Part shown: in pieces, positions 16,848 through 25,008 of the stretch
How positions within the stretch are numbered: the first letter of the stretch is position 1
Layout: each line of letters begins with the position of its first letter
Source: UBA8296 sp031581145
GTDB taxonomy: Bacteria; Bacteroidota; Rhodothermia; Balneolales; Balneolaceae
Length of the DNA: 64,000 nt
Direction: 5' to 3'
Assembly: GCA_031581145.1 (NCBI GenBank)
Contig: JAVLBP010000005.1
Span: forward strand, 26,767-90,766
Notes under the pieces: generated by a model
What the model saw: the letters and a program-made list of their open reading frames with translations, nothing else
Told to the model about the DNA's origin: nothing
Database searches by the model: none
Program-made: the position numbers and the translations under genes

Positions 16848-19217
16848 ATGGATGATGTTTCTAAAAAAGGAAAGGTATCAAGAAAAGATTTTTTAAAGGC
16901 ATCGACTCTTATAACCGGTGGGTTGACGGTATTACCCTCTGCACTCAGAGCTGCGCTTTTAACTGATGAGAGAGTAACCAATTCAGAGGTTCAGGATTAC
17001 CAAATTGTATATAGAAAAAGCAATGATAATTCAATAGAAAAGAAGGCAGCTCAACAGCTCAAGGATTATCTGGCAAAGGCAGATATCGACTTTCCTATTG
17101 CTGATGAGGCTTCTTTTCAAGGCAAAAAAGGAATTTATATTGGACATACCCGTTTTTCTGAACAACTGGGTATTGACTACGAGCAAATCGCAAAAGATGG
17201 ATACGCTTTCAGAACTCAAGGCGATAATTTTGCAATCGCGGGGGGTTCGGAGAAGGGAGTACTTTACGGCGTTTACGGATTTCTTGAAGCGTTAGGTTAT
17301 CGAAAATATGATTCTGTAAGTACATTTGTACCGGATATTAACTCTGTTGAAATTCCCTCAGATTCGATCTCTATACCTGGGATGAACTATCGTCAGACCA
17401 ACTACTACAATACAGCTGATGGCGATATTTTTGACTGGCATAGACTCGACAGTAGTGAGAAATCGTGGGGAATGTTTGTGCATACATTTCATGAACTGGT
17501 TCCACCGGAAAAGTATGCTGAATCTAATCCTGAGTATTACTCGTGGCGAGGTGGAAAGCGAAATCCAAGTACTCAGTTATGCCTTTCGAATGATGAAGTT
17601 TTTGAGGTTGTCGTTGAAAATCTACGAAAAAGAATGGCTGAAAAACCCGAAGCGCTTTATTGGTCTGTGAGTCCGGAAGATAATGATCAGTATTGTACAT
17701 GTGATCCCTGCACAGAGTTAAATGAAAAATATGGTGGAACACGACCAGAATTGGAATATGGAGTGCCAAGTGGGTCACTTATCTATTTTGTGAATAAAGT
17801 GGCAAAGGAATTTCCTGATAAAATTATATCTACGCTGGCCTACTGGTATACACGCCAAGCGCCGGACCATATTAAAGCCGGTCCCAATGTCAACATTATG
17901 TTGTGTCCAATTGGTCCTGCCCGGCATAGACCTATATATGAAACCGCCCCGTCATTCACCAGCGATTTAGAGGATTGGGGGAAAATCAGTGAAAGAATTT
18001 TGATCTGGGACTATAATATTCAGTTTGCAAATCCAATCAGTCCCTTTCCGAATCTTCACACTCTGAAACCAAATATTAAATTTTACAAGGAGAACAATGT
18101 AGATTCTCTGTTTATGCAGGCAACGTCGCAAGCCGGAAGTGAAATGGGGAGTTTGAGATCATATCTGATCAACAAGCTGATGTGGAATCCTGAAGCTGAT
18201 GAAGATATGATCATGAACGATTTTCTTGAAGGATATTTTGGAGATGCTGGGACATACATATCTCAGTACATTGATACGATGAGAGAGGCACTGCTGGCAA
18301 CTAACCACGAACTTAAGATTTTTGATTCTCCAATTGATGCAAAGGAGACTTATTTGTCAGCTAGTTTAATGGAAGATTATGAGGAGATGTTTAATCTTGC
18401 AGAGCAGGCTGTGGAAGGAGACGCTGAAAGATTACGACGAGTTAGAATTGCGAGGCTCCCATTGATGTTCGCTCAGATTCAAATAGGCCGCACAGAAGTG
18501 GATACACCCCGAAGTATGTTCTTACATAACAGAGAGGGGAGAATCGTCGTTAAGCCTGAAATGAGAGAGCTTGTAAATCAGTTTGTGGATCGTTGTAAGG
18601 GATATGGAGTCAACCGAATCAGGGAAAGAACCACATCTGCAGATGAATACTTGCTGGCGTATGAGCGTATTTTTGATAAGATGGAGGAGGTGGCCACTTC
18701 AATATCACTCCATAAAAAAGTGACCCCCATTACCAAAAGTAGTGAACAGACGAAAGGAGTCGAAGCACTGACCGATGGAGTTTTCGGATCCGATGAGTCA
18801 TGGAGATTCCCGGATAAAATTGGCGTAAATTGGGTTGGTTTTGAGGGAGAGCACATGGAGTTCGTTCTTGATTTAGAAGAAATTCAATCTATTCAAACCA
18901 TTAATATGGATTTCTTAAATGCCCAGGCTCAACCGAAATGGCACCTCACAATTTTACCTAAATTTGTGGAGTATCAATTATCAGTTGATGGTGAAAATTA
19001 TGAGGATCCCGTACGTATAGAAAATCCTCATGATCCAAATCCTGATAATAATCCTGAGGTCACAAGTATTCGGGTTCAGTCTTTTCGTGCAGACATTGAA
19101 TCCAAACAGGCCAGATACATAAAAGTGCATGCCGAGAGTCCGATTGAGATGCCCTCATGGCACATCAGAGCAGGAAACCCGGCCAAGATTTATTCGGATC
19201 AGATTGTGGTTATGTAA
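16848..19217 (+). CDS. Exported DUF4838 protein (glycoside hydrolase-like, alpha-glucuronidase-type N-terminus)
   Basis: A 789-residue protein. A Tat/Sec leader (SRKDFLKASTLITGG, residues 11-25) is followed by an alpha-glucuronidase/GH20-like N-terminal domain (about 50-150, ending in GGSEKGVLYGVYGFLEALGY). The DUF4838 domain spans about 170-450, including a Cys-rich YCTCDPC near 284. A C-terminal F5/8-type discoid domain is likely at about 640-785 (DGVFGSDESWRF, QARYIKVHAES). These architectures are typical of polysaccharide-degrading Bacteroidota and Planctomycetes. No substrate can be assigned. The gene is the only complete one in the foreign insert and is framed by the dusB duplication. 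Confidence 0.85.
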   Translation: MDDVSKKGKVSRKDFLKASTLITGGLTVLPSALRAALLTDERVTNSEVQDYQIVYRKSNDNSIEKKAAQQLKDYLAKADIDFPIADEASFQGKKGIYIGHTRFSEQLGIDYEQIAKDGYAFRTQGDNFAIAGGSEKGVLYGVYGFLEALGYRKYDSVSTFVPDINSVEIPSDSISIPGMNYRQTNYYNTADGDIFDWHRLDSSEKSWGMFVHTFHELVPPEKYAESNPEYYSWRGGKRNPSTQLCLSNDEVFEVVVENLRKRMAEKPEALYWSVSPEDNDQYCTCDPCTELNEKYGGTRPELEYGVPSGSLIYFVNKVAKEFPDKIISTLAYWYTRQAPDHIKAGPNVNIMLCPIGPARHRPIYETAPSFTSDLEDWGKISERILIWDYNIQFANPISPFPNLHTLKPNIKFYKENNVDSLFMQATSQAGSEMGSLRSYLINKLMWNPEADEDMIMNDFLEGYFGDAGTYISQYIDTMREALLATNHELKIFDSPIDAKETYLSASLMEDYEEMFNLAEQAVEGDAERLRRVRIARLPLMFAQIQIGRTEVDTPRSMFLHNREGRIVVKPEMRELVNQFVDRCKGYGVNRIRERTTSADEYLLAYERIFDKMEEVATSISLHKKVTPITKSSEQTKGVEALTDGVFGSDESWRFPDKIGVNWVGFEGEHMEFVLDLEEIQSIQTINMDFLNAQAQPKWHLTILPKFVEYQLSVDGENYEDPVRIENPHDPNPDNNPEVTSIRVQSFRADIESKQARYIKVHAESPIEMPSWHIRAGNPAKIYSDQIVVM

Positions 19218-19328
19218 AGAGTTTTTGTAATAACAAAATACTGAACTGAGTAATTTGTGAGGATTTAATAGCCGCTTCGTGGATCTTTTAATTAAGATTC
19301 ATCTCATCTTGCTGAAAGTAAAGATGAT

Positions 19329-20330
19329 TTAAGCCACCGCGTAAAGTTCTTCCTCTTTAAAGTTCAGCAGAAGTTCCAGGATCGGATCCATCTCTTTTTC
19401 CTGCATGATTTCTCCACGCAGTTTCTGGCTGTTTCGAATTCCTTTCAGGTATTGTCCGTAGTGTTTTTTCATCATGATGACACCAAAACGTTCTCCATGG
19501 TGTTCTACAGATCGCTCAAGCTGAGTCGCACATGCCTCTACTCGCCTTGCTGCTGTCATGGGTGCAAGTTGCTCGCCATGATCTAAAAGCGCACGCGCTT
19601 GTTCAAAGATGAAGGGGTTGCCAATCGCTCCACGTCCAATCATGACGCCATCCACACCAGTTTCATCAAACATTTTTTTTGCCAATTCTGGCGTGGTTAC
19701 ATCTCCATTGCCAATCAGAGGAATCGTGAAACCAGGGGTCTCTTTAATTTTGGCCAACCACTCCCATCGTGCATCGCCTTTATACTTTTGATTTCGGGTC
19801 CGGGCATGAACCGTCAGTGCTTTTACACCAACCTCTTGGAGCATGAGTGCCACTTCTTGAATTTTGATGGAGTCTTCATCCCAGCCAAGACGTGTTTTTA
19901 CTGTCACAGGCGTGTCTGGCGAGACCGAAGCAGCAGCGTCTACCACCGTTTTGGCCATCCGCTGCATCATATCCAAATCCCTTAGGCATGCCGCACCTGC
20001 CCCTTTGTCGACAATTTTATACACGGGGCACCCAAAATTGATATCAACGATGTCTGGTTTCCATCGAAGGGCAATTTCGGTAGCTCCCTCCATCGCTTCC
20101 TCGCGTCCTCCAAATAATTGTATACCAAAAGGACGCTCCATCTCCTCAAAATCAAGTTTATGAAGCGCACGATCCACTTCTCGAATGATCGCTTCGCTAC
20201 TAACAAACTCAGTGTAAACGACGGATGCACCCGCCTCTCGACACATCTGTCTAAAAGGGGAGTCGGTCACATCCTCCATCGGTGCTAAGAATAATGGTCG
20301 CGGTCCTAAATCGAGTGTTCCTAGTTTCAT
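19329..20330 (-). CDS. dusB: tRNA-dihydrouridine synthase B-type, chimeric 3' end
   Basis: A 333-residue FMN enzyme that reduces uridine to dihydrouridine in tRNA D-loops. The FMN/TIM-barrel start is LFLAPMEDVTDSPFR, the active-site region is VDINFGCPVYKIVDKGAGAACL (Cys in NFGCP, near residue 98), and IGNGDVTTPE and GVMIGRGAIGNPF are present. The C-terminal 50 residues (GQYLKGIRNSQKLRGEIM to the end) differ from those of the remnant at 16102-16736. The gene is therefore probably a hybrid: native 5' and middle part, donor 3' part. It should be functional because no frame is broken. Confidence 0.93.
   Translation of the reverse strand: MKLGTLDLGPRPLFLAPMEDVTDSPFRQMCREAGASVVYTEFVSSEAIIREVDRALHKLDFEEMERPFGIQLFGGREEAMEGATEIALRWKPDIVDINFGCPVYKIVDKGAGAACLRDLDMMQRMAKTVVDAAASVSPDTPVTVKTRLGWDEDSIKIQEVALMLQEVGVKALTVHARTRNQKYKGDARWEWLAKIKETPGFTIPLIGNGDVTTPELAKKMFDETGVDGVMIGRGAIGNPFIFEQARALLDHGEQLAPMTAARRVEACATQLERSVEHHGERFGVIMMKKHYGQYLKGIRNSQKLRGEIMQEKEMDPILELLLNFKEEELYAVA
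19477..19894. repeat. 418-bp direct duplication, right copy (inside intact dusB)
   Basis: Partner of 16319-16736, within the intact dusB reading frame. The two copies are nearly identical and in the same orientation, so they could recombine and remove the DUF4838 gene, restoring the original dusB-serS arrangement. Confidence 0.92.
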
Positions 20331-20462
20331 AGACTGGGTTTTTTAATCTACATCGAAACTACGGTTTTTACTCACGATGTGCCATTTCACCCTTGAGGTC
20401 GTATATTATTCAATTACCGTTAAGTATCCATTTCAAGAATATCTAACCCTCGCTCTTAGATT

Positions 20463-21539
20463 ATGTCACTAAGCCAAGCAGACCTCGAAAAATTCCTCGG
20501 CGATGAAGCTGAGTTTCTTTTAAACCATACGTCCAAGACGATCTCTAAGGATCATATACACCTTCCATCACCTGAGTATGTAGACCAAATTTGGGCAAAG
20601 TCAGATCGAACACCCCGAGTATTAGCGAATTTACAGCGCCTCCTTGACCACGGTCGTCTGGGTGGCACGGGGTATATGTCCATTTTACCTGTAGATCAAG
20701 GTATTGAGCACTCTGCAGGGGCTTCGTTTGCAAAAAACCCACTCTATTTTGATCCAGAAAACATTGTCAAGCTTGCCATAGAAGGAGAGTGTAACGCTGT
20801 AGCATCAACGTTTGGCGTATTACGAAGTGTTGCACGTAGCTATGCTCATAAAATTCCGTTTATTGTGAAGATTAATCACAATGAGCTTCTAACGTATCCA
20901 AATACGTTTGATCAAATCATGTTTGGCACCATTGATCAAGCCTATGACATGGGGGCAGCGGCCATTGGGGCAACGATCTATTTTGGTTCAGAAGAATCCA
21001 ACCGACAAATTGTGGAGGTCGCCGAGGCATTTGCTTACGCCCATGAATTGGGTATGGCGACAATTTTATGGTGTTACACCCGAAATAATGCGTTCAAAGT
21101 GGATGGTGTCGACTATCATACATCGGCAGATCTTACAGGGCAAGCAAACCACATAGGTGTCACAATTGGGGCTGATATCGTTAAACAGAAACAGCCAACA
21201 AATAATGGTGGCTATCAAGCATTGAATTCGGGCAGTTCATCTTACGGGAAATTGGACGAACGAATTTATTCAGAACTCACATCGGATCATCCCATTGATC
21301 TGACCCGTTATCAAGTGGTTAATAGTTTTATGGGCCGTGCGGGACTGATCAATTCGGGTGGCGCGTCTGGAAGTGATGATTTTGCCGATGCTGTCAAAAC
21401 AGCGGTTATCAACAAGAGAGCTGGCGGTATGGGGCTCATTAGTGGTCGCAAAGCATTCCAACGGCCGATGGATGAAGGAGCCAAGCTTCTACGCACCATC
21501 CAGGACGTGTACTTAACACATGACATTACCATCGCATAA
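20463..21539 (+). CDS. fbaB: Fructose-bisphosphate aldolase class I (FbaB/DhnA type)
   Basis: A 358-residue Schiff-base aldolase of the archaeal/E. coli FbaB type. Visible family segments are SILPVDQGIEHSAGASFAKN near 75, FIVKINHNELLTYPN near 137, MGAAAIGATIYFGS near 160 and the C-terminal GLISGRKAFQRPMDEG (phosphate-binding SGRK-like loop). It interconverts fructose-1,6-bisphosphate with glyceraldehyde-3-phosphate and dihydroxyacetone phosphate. I did not pin the catalytic lysine with certainty. The next gene starts inside its last 20 bases, so the two are probably translationally coupled. Confidence 0.92.
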   Translation: MSLSQADLEKFLGDEAEFLLNHTSKTISKDHIHLPSPEYVDQIWAKSDRTPRVLANLQRLLDHGRLGGTGYMSILPVDQGIEHSAGASFAKNPLYFDPENIVKLAIEGECNAVASTFGVLRSVARSYAHKIPFIVKINHNELLTYPNTFDQIMFGTIDQAYDMGAAAIGATIYFGSEESNRQIVEVAEAFAYAHELGMATILWCYTRNNAFKVDGVDYHTSADLTGQANHIGVTIGADIVKQKQPTNNGGYQALNSGSSSYGKLDERIYSELTSDHPIDLTRYQVVNSFMGRAGLINSGGASGSDDFADAVKTAVINKRAGGMGLISGRKAFQRPMDEGAKLLRTIQDVYLTHDITIA

Positions 21540-22560
21540 GGAGACACCCTCGTCATCTTCTGAGGCAACGACGAGACCTCATATTTCGTGGCGCTACATC
21601 GCGGGGTCGATGGCACTGAGTGTGGCGGCGATGTCTATTGTCATCGCTATGACCTATACACCTGGGACGTTAGAACATCTCAAACCGAAGCGTTTTCCGG
21701 GATTGTTTCTTGCCCTTGGTGTATCTGCATTAAGAATTTATCTAGGTGCTGCCAGGTTAAAGCTGTTTTCAGACAGGCAGCTCACTTGGCCAGGCGCTTT
21801 TCGACTGATACTTTCATGGGATTTTGCCTCCGCAGTGACACCTTCTACCATCGGCGGAGCCCCCGTAGCAACCTATGCTATGACACGGGAAGGGGTGAGT
21901 TTAGGGAAGTCTACCATCGTAATGATGTTTGGGGTATTGCTCGATCACATTTGGTATTCACTGGCGGTGCCTCTTTTGTTCATAACAGGTCTCTATTTTG
22001 AGGTCATTCCAGAGCAAGCAGGTGTCGTGGGTGGGGTGACGATGATGCTGATTTATATTGCCTTGATTGGCTACGGTGGGTTGCTAACGTATGGATTGCT
22101 CGTAAACCCGTCGTCCCTTAAGTCGATTGTGAAGCAGATAGTTCGACTCCCATTACTCCGTCGAGTCAAAGAAAAAGCCCTCGTGGAGGCTGAGAATCTT
22201 GAGGCTCACTCCAATCAGATTCGCTCTAAACCACCCGTGTATTTTGCCAAAGCCTTTGGGCTGACTCTCGGTATGTGGCTCTGCCGCATTGCATTGCCTG
22301 TCATTGTAATCTTAAGTCTACTGCCCGCTCAAGAAGTATTGCTGGTGTTGCGGAGTTTGGCAATGCATCTGTCATTTGTGGCAGTACCTACCCCGGGTGG
22401 ATCTGGTGGTGTCGAAGGCTTGTTTGTTCTGTTTCTGGGCCCATTAATTGATCGCGCAGCGTTTATAGGGCTCGCTGTATTTCTATGGAGAATGATAAGC
22501 TACTACATCAGCATAGGCATGGGAATGTTTGCCTTTAGCTGGTATGCTCGAAAGGTGTAA
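21520..22560 (+). CDS. Lysylphosphatidylglycerol synthase transmembrane-like (UPF0104) protein
   Basis: A 346-residue integral membrane protein of the LPG_synthase_TM/UPF0104 family. About eight hydrophobic segments are visible (e.g. IAGSMALSVAAMSIVIAM at 26-44, GVLLDHIWYSLAVPLLFITG mid-protein). Near residue 285 is the family motif VPTPGGSGGVEGLF. It has no soluble MprF catalytic domain, so it is a flippase-like or unknown-function membrane half rather than a lysyl-lipid synthase. The start overlaps fbaB by 20 bases. A weak inverted repeat follows the stop. Confidence 0.85.
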   Translation: MTLPSHKETPSSSSEATTRPHISWRYIAGSMALSVAAMSIVIAMTYTPGTLEHLKPKRFPGLFLALGVSALRIYLGAARLKLFSDRQLTWPGAFRLILSWDFASAVTPSTIGGAPVATYAMTREGVSLGKSTIVMMFGVLLDHIWYSLAVPLLFITGLYFEVIPEQAGVVGGVTMMLIYIALIGYGGLLTYGLLVNPSSLKSIVKQIVRLPLLRRVKEKALVEAENLEAHSNQIRSKPPVYFAKAFGLTLGMWLCRIALPVIVILSLLPAQEVLLVLRSLAMHLSFVAVPTPGGSGGVEGLFVLFLGPLIDRAAFIGLAVFLWRMISYYISIGMGMFAFSWYARKV

Positions 22561-22578
22561 GTGTACGTTCTACCCTTA

Positions 22579-22610
22579 GGTTGGCTGAACATTGTCTACC
22601 AACCCTTTTA
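22579..22610 (+). terminator. Possible terminator after the UPF0104 gene
   Basis: GGTTGG (22579-22584) and CCAACC (22599-22604) form a six-base stem with a 14-base loop and are followed by CTTTTA. It lies between convergent genes. The stem is short and the T run brief. Confidence 0.3.
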
Positions 22611-22629
22611 CAGTGTCGTAAAGGTAGTC

Positions 22630-22824
22630 TTAGTAATTGTCTCGAGTACGACGACGCTGCTCACGGACACTCTTCTTGAGTGATTCGCGACGAGCTTCGG
22701 AAGGCTTGGTGAATTCTTGACGATCACGATATTCGTTAAGAACTCTTGAGCGTGTCATCATTTTCTTAAAACGATTGATGGCACGTTCTATATTTTCGCC
22801 GTCTTTGATATTGACTCCATTCAT
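22630..22824 (-). CDS. rpsU: 30S ribosomal protein S21
   Basis: A 64-residue basic protein with the bS21 pattern: NIERAINRFKKMMTRSRVL followed by a very basic C-terminus (RRESLKKSVREQRRRTRDNY). It binds near the anti-Shine-Dalgarno end of 16S rRNA. Length and start (MNGVNIKDGE) match the family. It stands alone on the minus strand, with 182 gene-free bases upstream. Confidence 0.93.
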   Translation of the reverse strand: MNGVNIKDGENIERAINRFKKMMTRSRVLNEYRDRQEFTKPSEARRESLKKSVREQRRRTRDNY

Positions 22825-23006
22825 GGAAACAATGTCTAGGGTTATATTGCTAATTTATGCTACCGTTGAGATGCATAGTGTTTTCCGACAAGCAAAGTGA
22901 CATGAGTTCAAATTGCTGGACACCATATCTCTGACAGCATTACATAATAAGGGTATTTTCTGTTAATATCTAGCGCGACTCGAGCTTTCAAAATAGGAAA
23001 GCTAGA

Positions 23007-23891
23007 TTATAGGGATTCACCTTCAATTCCAATCCCTAGGAAGGCATAATCGTATTTCACAGGATCATGAGGATCCAAATAGCGAAGTACTGCGGTCAAT
23101 TGCTCCACTGCTAGAGCGTCATTGGCTTTTCTTTTCAGAAGACCGAGGCGTCTAGATTGCCTTCCAACATGAACATCAAGTGGGATGCGTAGTTGTGATG
23201 GGGAGATAAATCCCCACTGCCCCAAATCTACAGGCCCACTTGAGCGCACCATCCACCTTAAAAACATCCAAAGTCGTTTTGACGCGGTTTTAGATTCTGG
23301 TGTCGAAATGTGCCGACTCGTACGTTTTGGAAAGGGCTCGGCTGCAGCTCGAAAACGCCGTTGAAACTCACTCATGAGGTCCACTGGATTCTGTCCAACA
23401 GCGTCAAAACACTCTTTCCAGGTGTCCTCAAACGATCCCCCTTTGTGAAGTAATCCTTTGAGCCCCCGCAAAAATGTCACGATATCAATCACATTAAATG
23501 TTCGGTGTCTAAATGAAGAAAACCATTGCGTCCATTGTTCCTCATTGGTGTGACGCAAGGTTTCGGCAGGGTGAGGGCCCAAAGCCTCCAAAAGCTGCAA
23601 CGTTTTTTGAATCACAATCTCTCGACGTCCCCAAGCCATCATCGCAGCTAGAAAAGCCACAATTTCACGATCCGCAGGATGGTCATACCCTAAAACAACT
23701 CCGATTGGGTCGTTTTCGATATAGCGTGGCTCCTCGAATCGAGCAGCATGTTCATCTAACCAAGGCTTCAAAGCGTCCAGCTTGGGCTTACTCAGCGCAC
23801 AATAGCCTGAAATTTCCCGAAATGCAGCTCGTGATGGCGTCCAAGCCTCATTAGACTCGTGAGCTTTAAAGGGGGGAGGCGTATTGGTCAT
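23007..23891 (-). CDS. TIGR02757 family protein (DUF2400)
   Basis: A 294-residue protein of the TIGR02757 family, widespread in Bacteroidota and other groups, function unknown. Recognisable blocks are ENDPIGVVLGYDHPADREIVAF near 60 and AFLAAMMAWGRREIV near 80. Near 235 a PLDVHVGRQSRRLGLLKRK helix resembles helix-hairpin-helix glycosylase elements, which is why the family is sometimes thought to be nuclease/glycosylase-related. Next to mutY this is suggestive but unproven. It is separated from mutY by 46 bases on the same strand. Confidence 0.88.
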   Translation of the reverse strand: MTNTPPPFKAHESNEAWTPSRAAFREISGYCALSKPKLDALKPWLDEHAARFEEPRYIENDPIGVVLGYDHPADREIVAFLAAMMAWGRREIVIQKTLQLLEALGPHPAETLRHTNEEQWTQWFSSFRHRTFNVIDIVTFLRGLKGLLHKGGSFEDTWKECFDAVGQNPVDLMSEFQRRFRAAAEPFPKRTSRHISTPESKTASKRLWMFLRWMVRSSGPVDLGQWGFISPSQLRIPLDVHVGRQSRRLGLLKRKANDALAVEQLTAVLRYLDPHDPVKYDYAFLGIGIEGESL

Positions 23892-23937
23892 AGGTTGTGA
23901 ATCTACCGATCCAAAAATGAGGTTTCATTGCAGCCTA

Positions 23938-25008
23938 CTATTGTTGAAGAGACTCAACGATTGTTTTGTTGGCTTTGGGGAATGGGTAATCGTCAAGTTC
24001 ACGAGGAGGGACCCATCGCAGCTCTTCATGGACATGTGCCACAGCTTCTTGATCCTTTCTCGCCAGCCGACACTCGTACACATGAAGGGTCACTTTGAAG
24101 TGTGAATAGGCGTGAGGCACATCCAACATTGAACCCATGACCTCGATATCAAGTCCCAGTTCTTCAAGAATCTCCCTCTTTACTGTGTCTTCAATCGATT
24201 CATCAGGCTCCTGCTTGCCTCCAGGAAATTCCCATAATCCTCCCAACATTTGGTCACTGCGCCGTCGACCAATCAAGACATCCCCTTGGCCATTTTTAAT
24301 CACAGCGACTCCAATCGGGTAATGCGGGACTTTCTTGGCTGGCGACTTGTAGGGAATTGAGGCAGTGCGAGTTGTTGCAAAGGCTATACATTGCGCTGAT
24401 AATGGACAAACCTCGCATCTCGGCTTTATCGGCGAACAAAGGGTCGCCCCCAACTCCATCATGGCTTGATTGAAATCCCCTGGCCTGTGAGGATCGATCA
24501 CAGAATCCATCCACGATTGGATTTGACGATGTGTTGACCCTTTACGGATATCATCTTCAATTCCCAGGTAGCGCGATGCGACTCGAAGTACGTTACCATC
24601 CACAACACCTTTTGGGATGCCAAAGGCAATGCTAGCAATGGCAGCGGACGTGTATGCACCAATACCTTTTAAGCTCAAAATCGAGGGTAAATCGTGAGGA
24701 AACTCCCCATTAAACTGATCCATCACAATGTTAGCGGAGGCATGAAGATGCCTAGCACGCCGATAATACCCAAGACCTTCCCAACATTTAAGGACCTCCT
24801 GTTCGCTGGCATTAGCCAACGCCTCAATGGTAGGAAAGGCTTGCATCCAACGTTGATAATATCCAATGACTGTGTCCACACGTGTTTGCTGACACATGAT
24901 TTCTGAGACCCAAATCGAATAAGGGTCCTTCGTTTGACGCCATGGAAGGTCACGGCCATGATGTTGGTACCACGAAAGGAACCTACTAGAGGGAAACTCA
25001 GCGATCAT
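23938..25008 (-). CDS. mutY: A/G-specific adenine glycosylase with intact Nudix box
   Basis: A 356-residue MutY that removes adenine mispaired with 8-oxoguanine. The HhH-GPD domain includes QQTRVDTVIGYYQRW near 40, LKGIGAYTSAAIASIAFG near 115 and the catalytic-Asp loop VVDGNVLRV near 138. The [4Fe-4S] ligands are C-x6-C-x2-C-x5-C (near 191-207). The C-terminal domain (about 225-350) carries a full Nudix signature: G-x5-E-x7-REILEELGL near 266-288. In E. coli MutY that box is degenerate, so an additional nucleotide hydrolase activity is conceivable here. It overlaps the upstream gene by 11 bases (operon). Confidence 0.95.
   Translation of the reverse strand: MIAEFPSSRFLSWYQHHGRDLPWRQTKDPYSIWVSEIMCQQTRVDTVIGYYQRWMQAFPTIEALANASEQEVLKCWEGLGYYRRARHLHASANIVMDQFNGEFPHDLPSILSLKGIGAYTSAAIASIAFGIPKGVVDGNVLRVASRYLGIEDDIRKGSTHRQIQSWMDSVIDPHRPGDFNQAMMELGATLCSPIKPRCEVCPLSAQCIAFATTRTASIPYKSPAKKVPHYPIGVAVIKNGQGDVLIGRRRSDQMLGGLWEFPGGKQEPDESIEDTVKREILEELGLDIEVMGSMLDVPHAYSHFKVTLHVYECRLARKDQEAVAHVHEELRWVPPRELDDYPFPKANKTIVESLQQ

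Larger units (their letters stand above)
16737..19476. other. Foreign insert between duplicated dusB segments
   Basis: This segment carries one complete gene (DUF4838 protein) plus the donor-type 3' end of dusB. Its base usage looks different from its surroundings: fewer G/C runs and more AAA, GAA and GGA codons. No integrase, transposase or terminal inverted repeat is visible. The simplest reading is uptake of DNA from a related bacterium followed by one homologous crossover in dusB and one illegitimate join at 16736/16737. This is an inference from the junction structure. Confidence 0.7.

Noticed and set aside
16319..19894. Insertion sequence or integrative element with att sites
   Set aside because: No transposase, integrase or terminal inverted repeats are visible, and the direct repeat is a 418-bp gene segment rather than a short target duplication.
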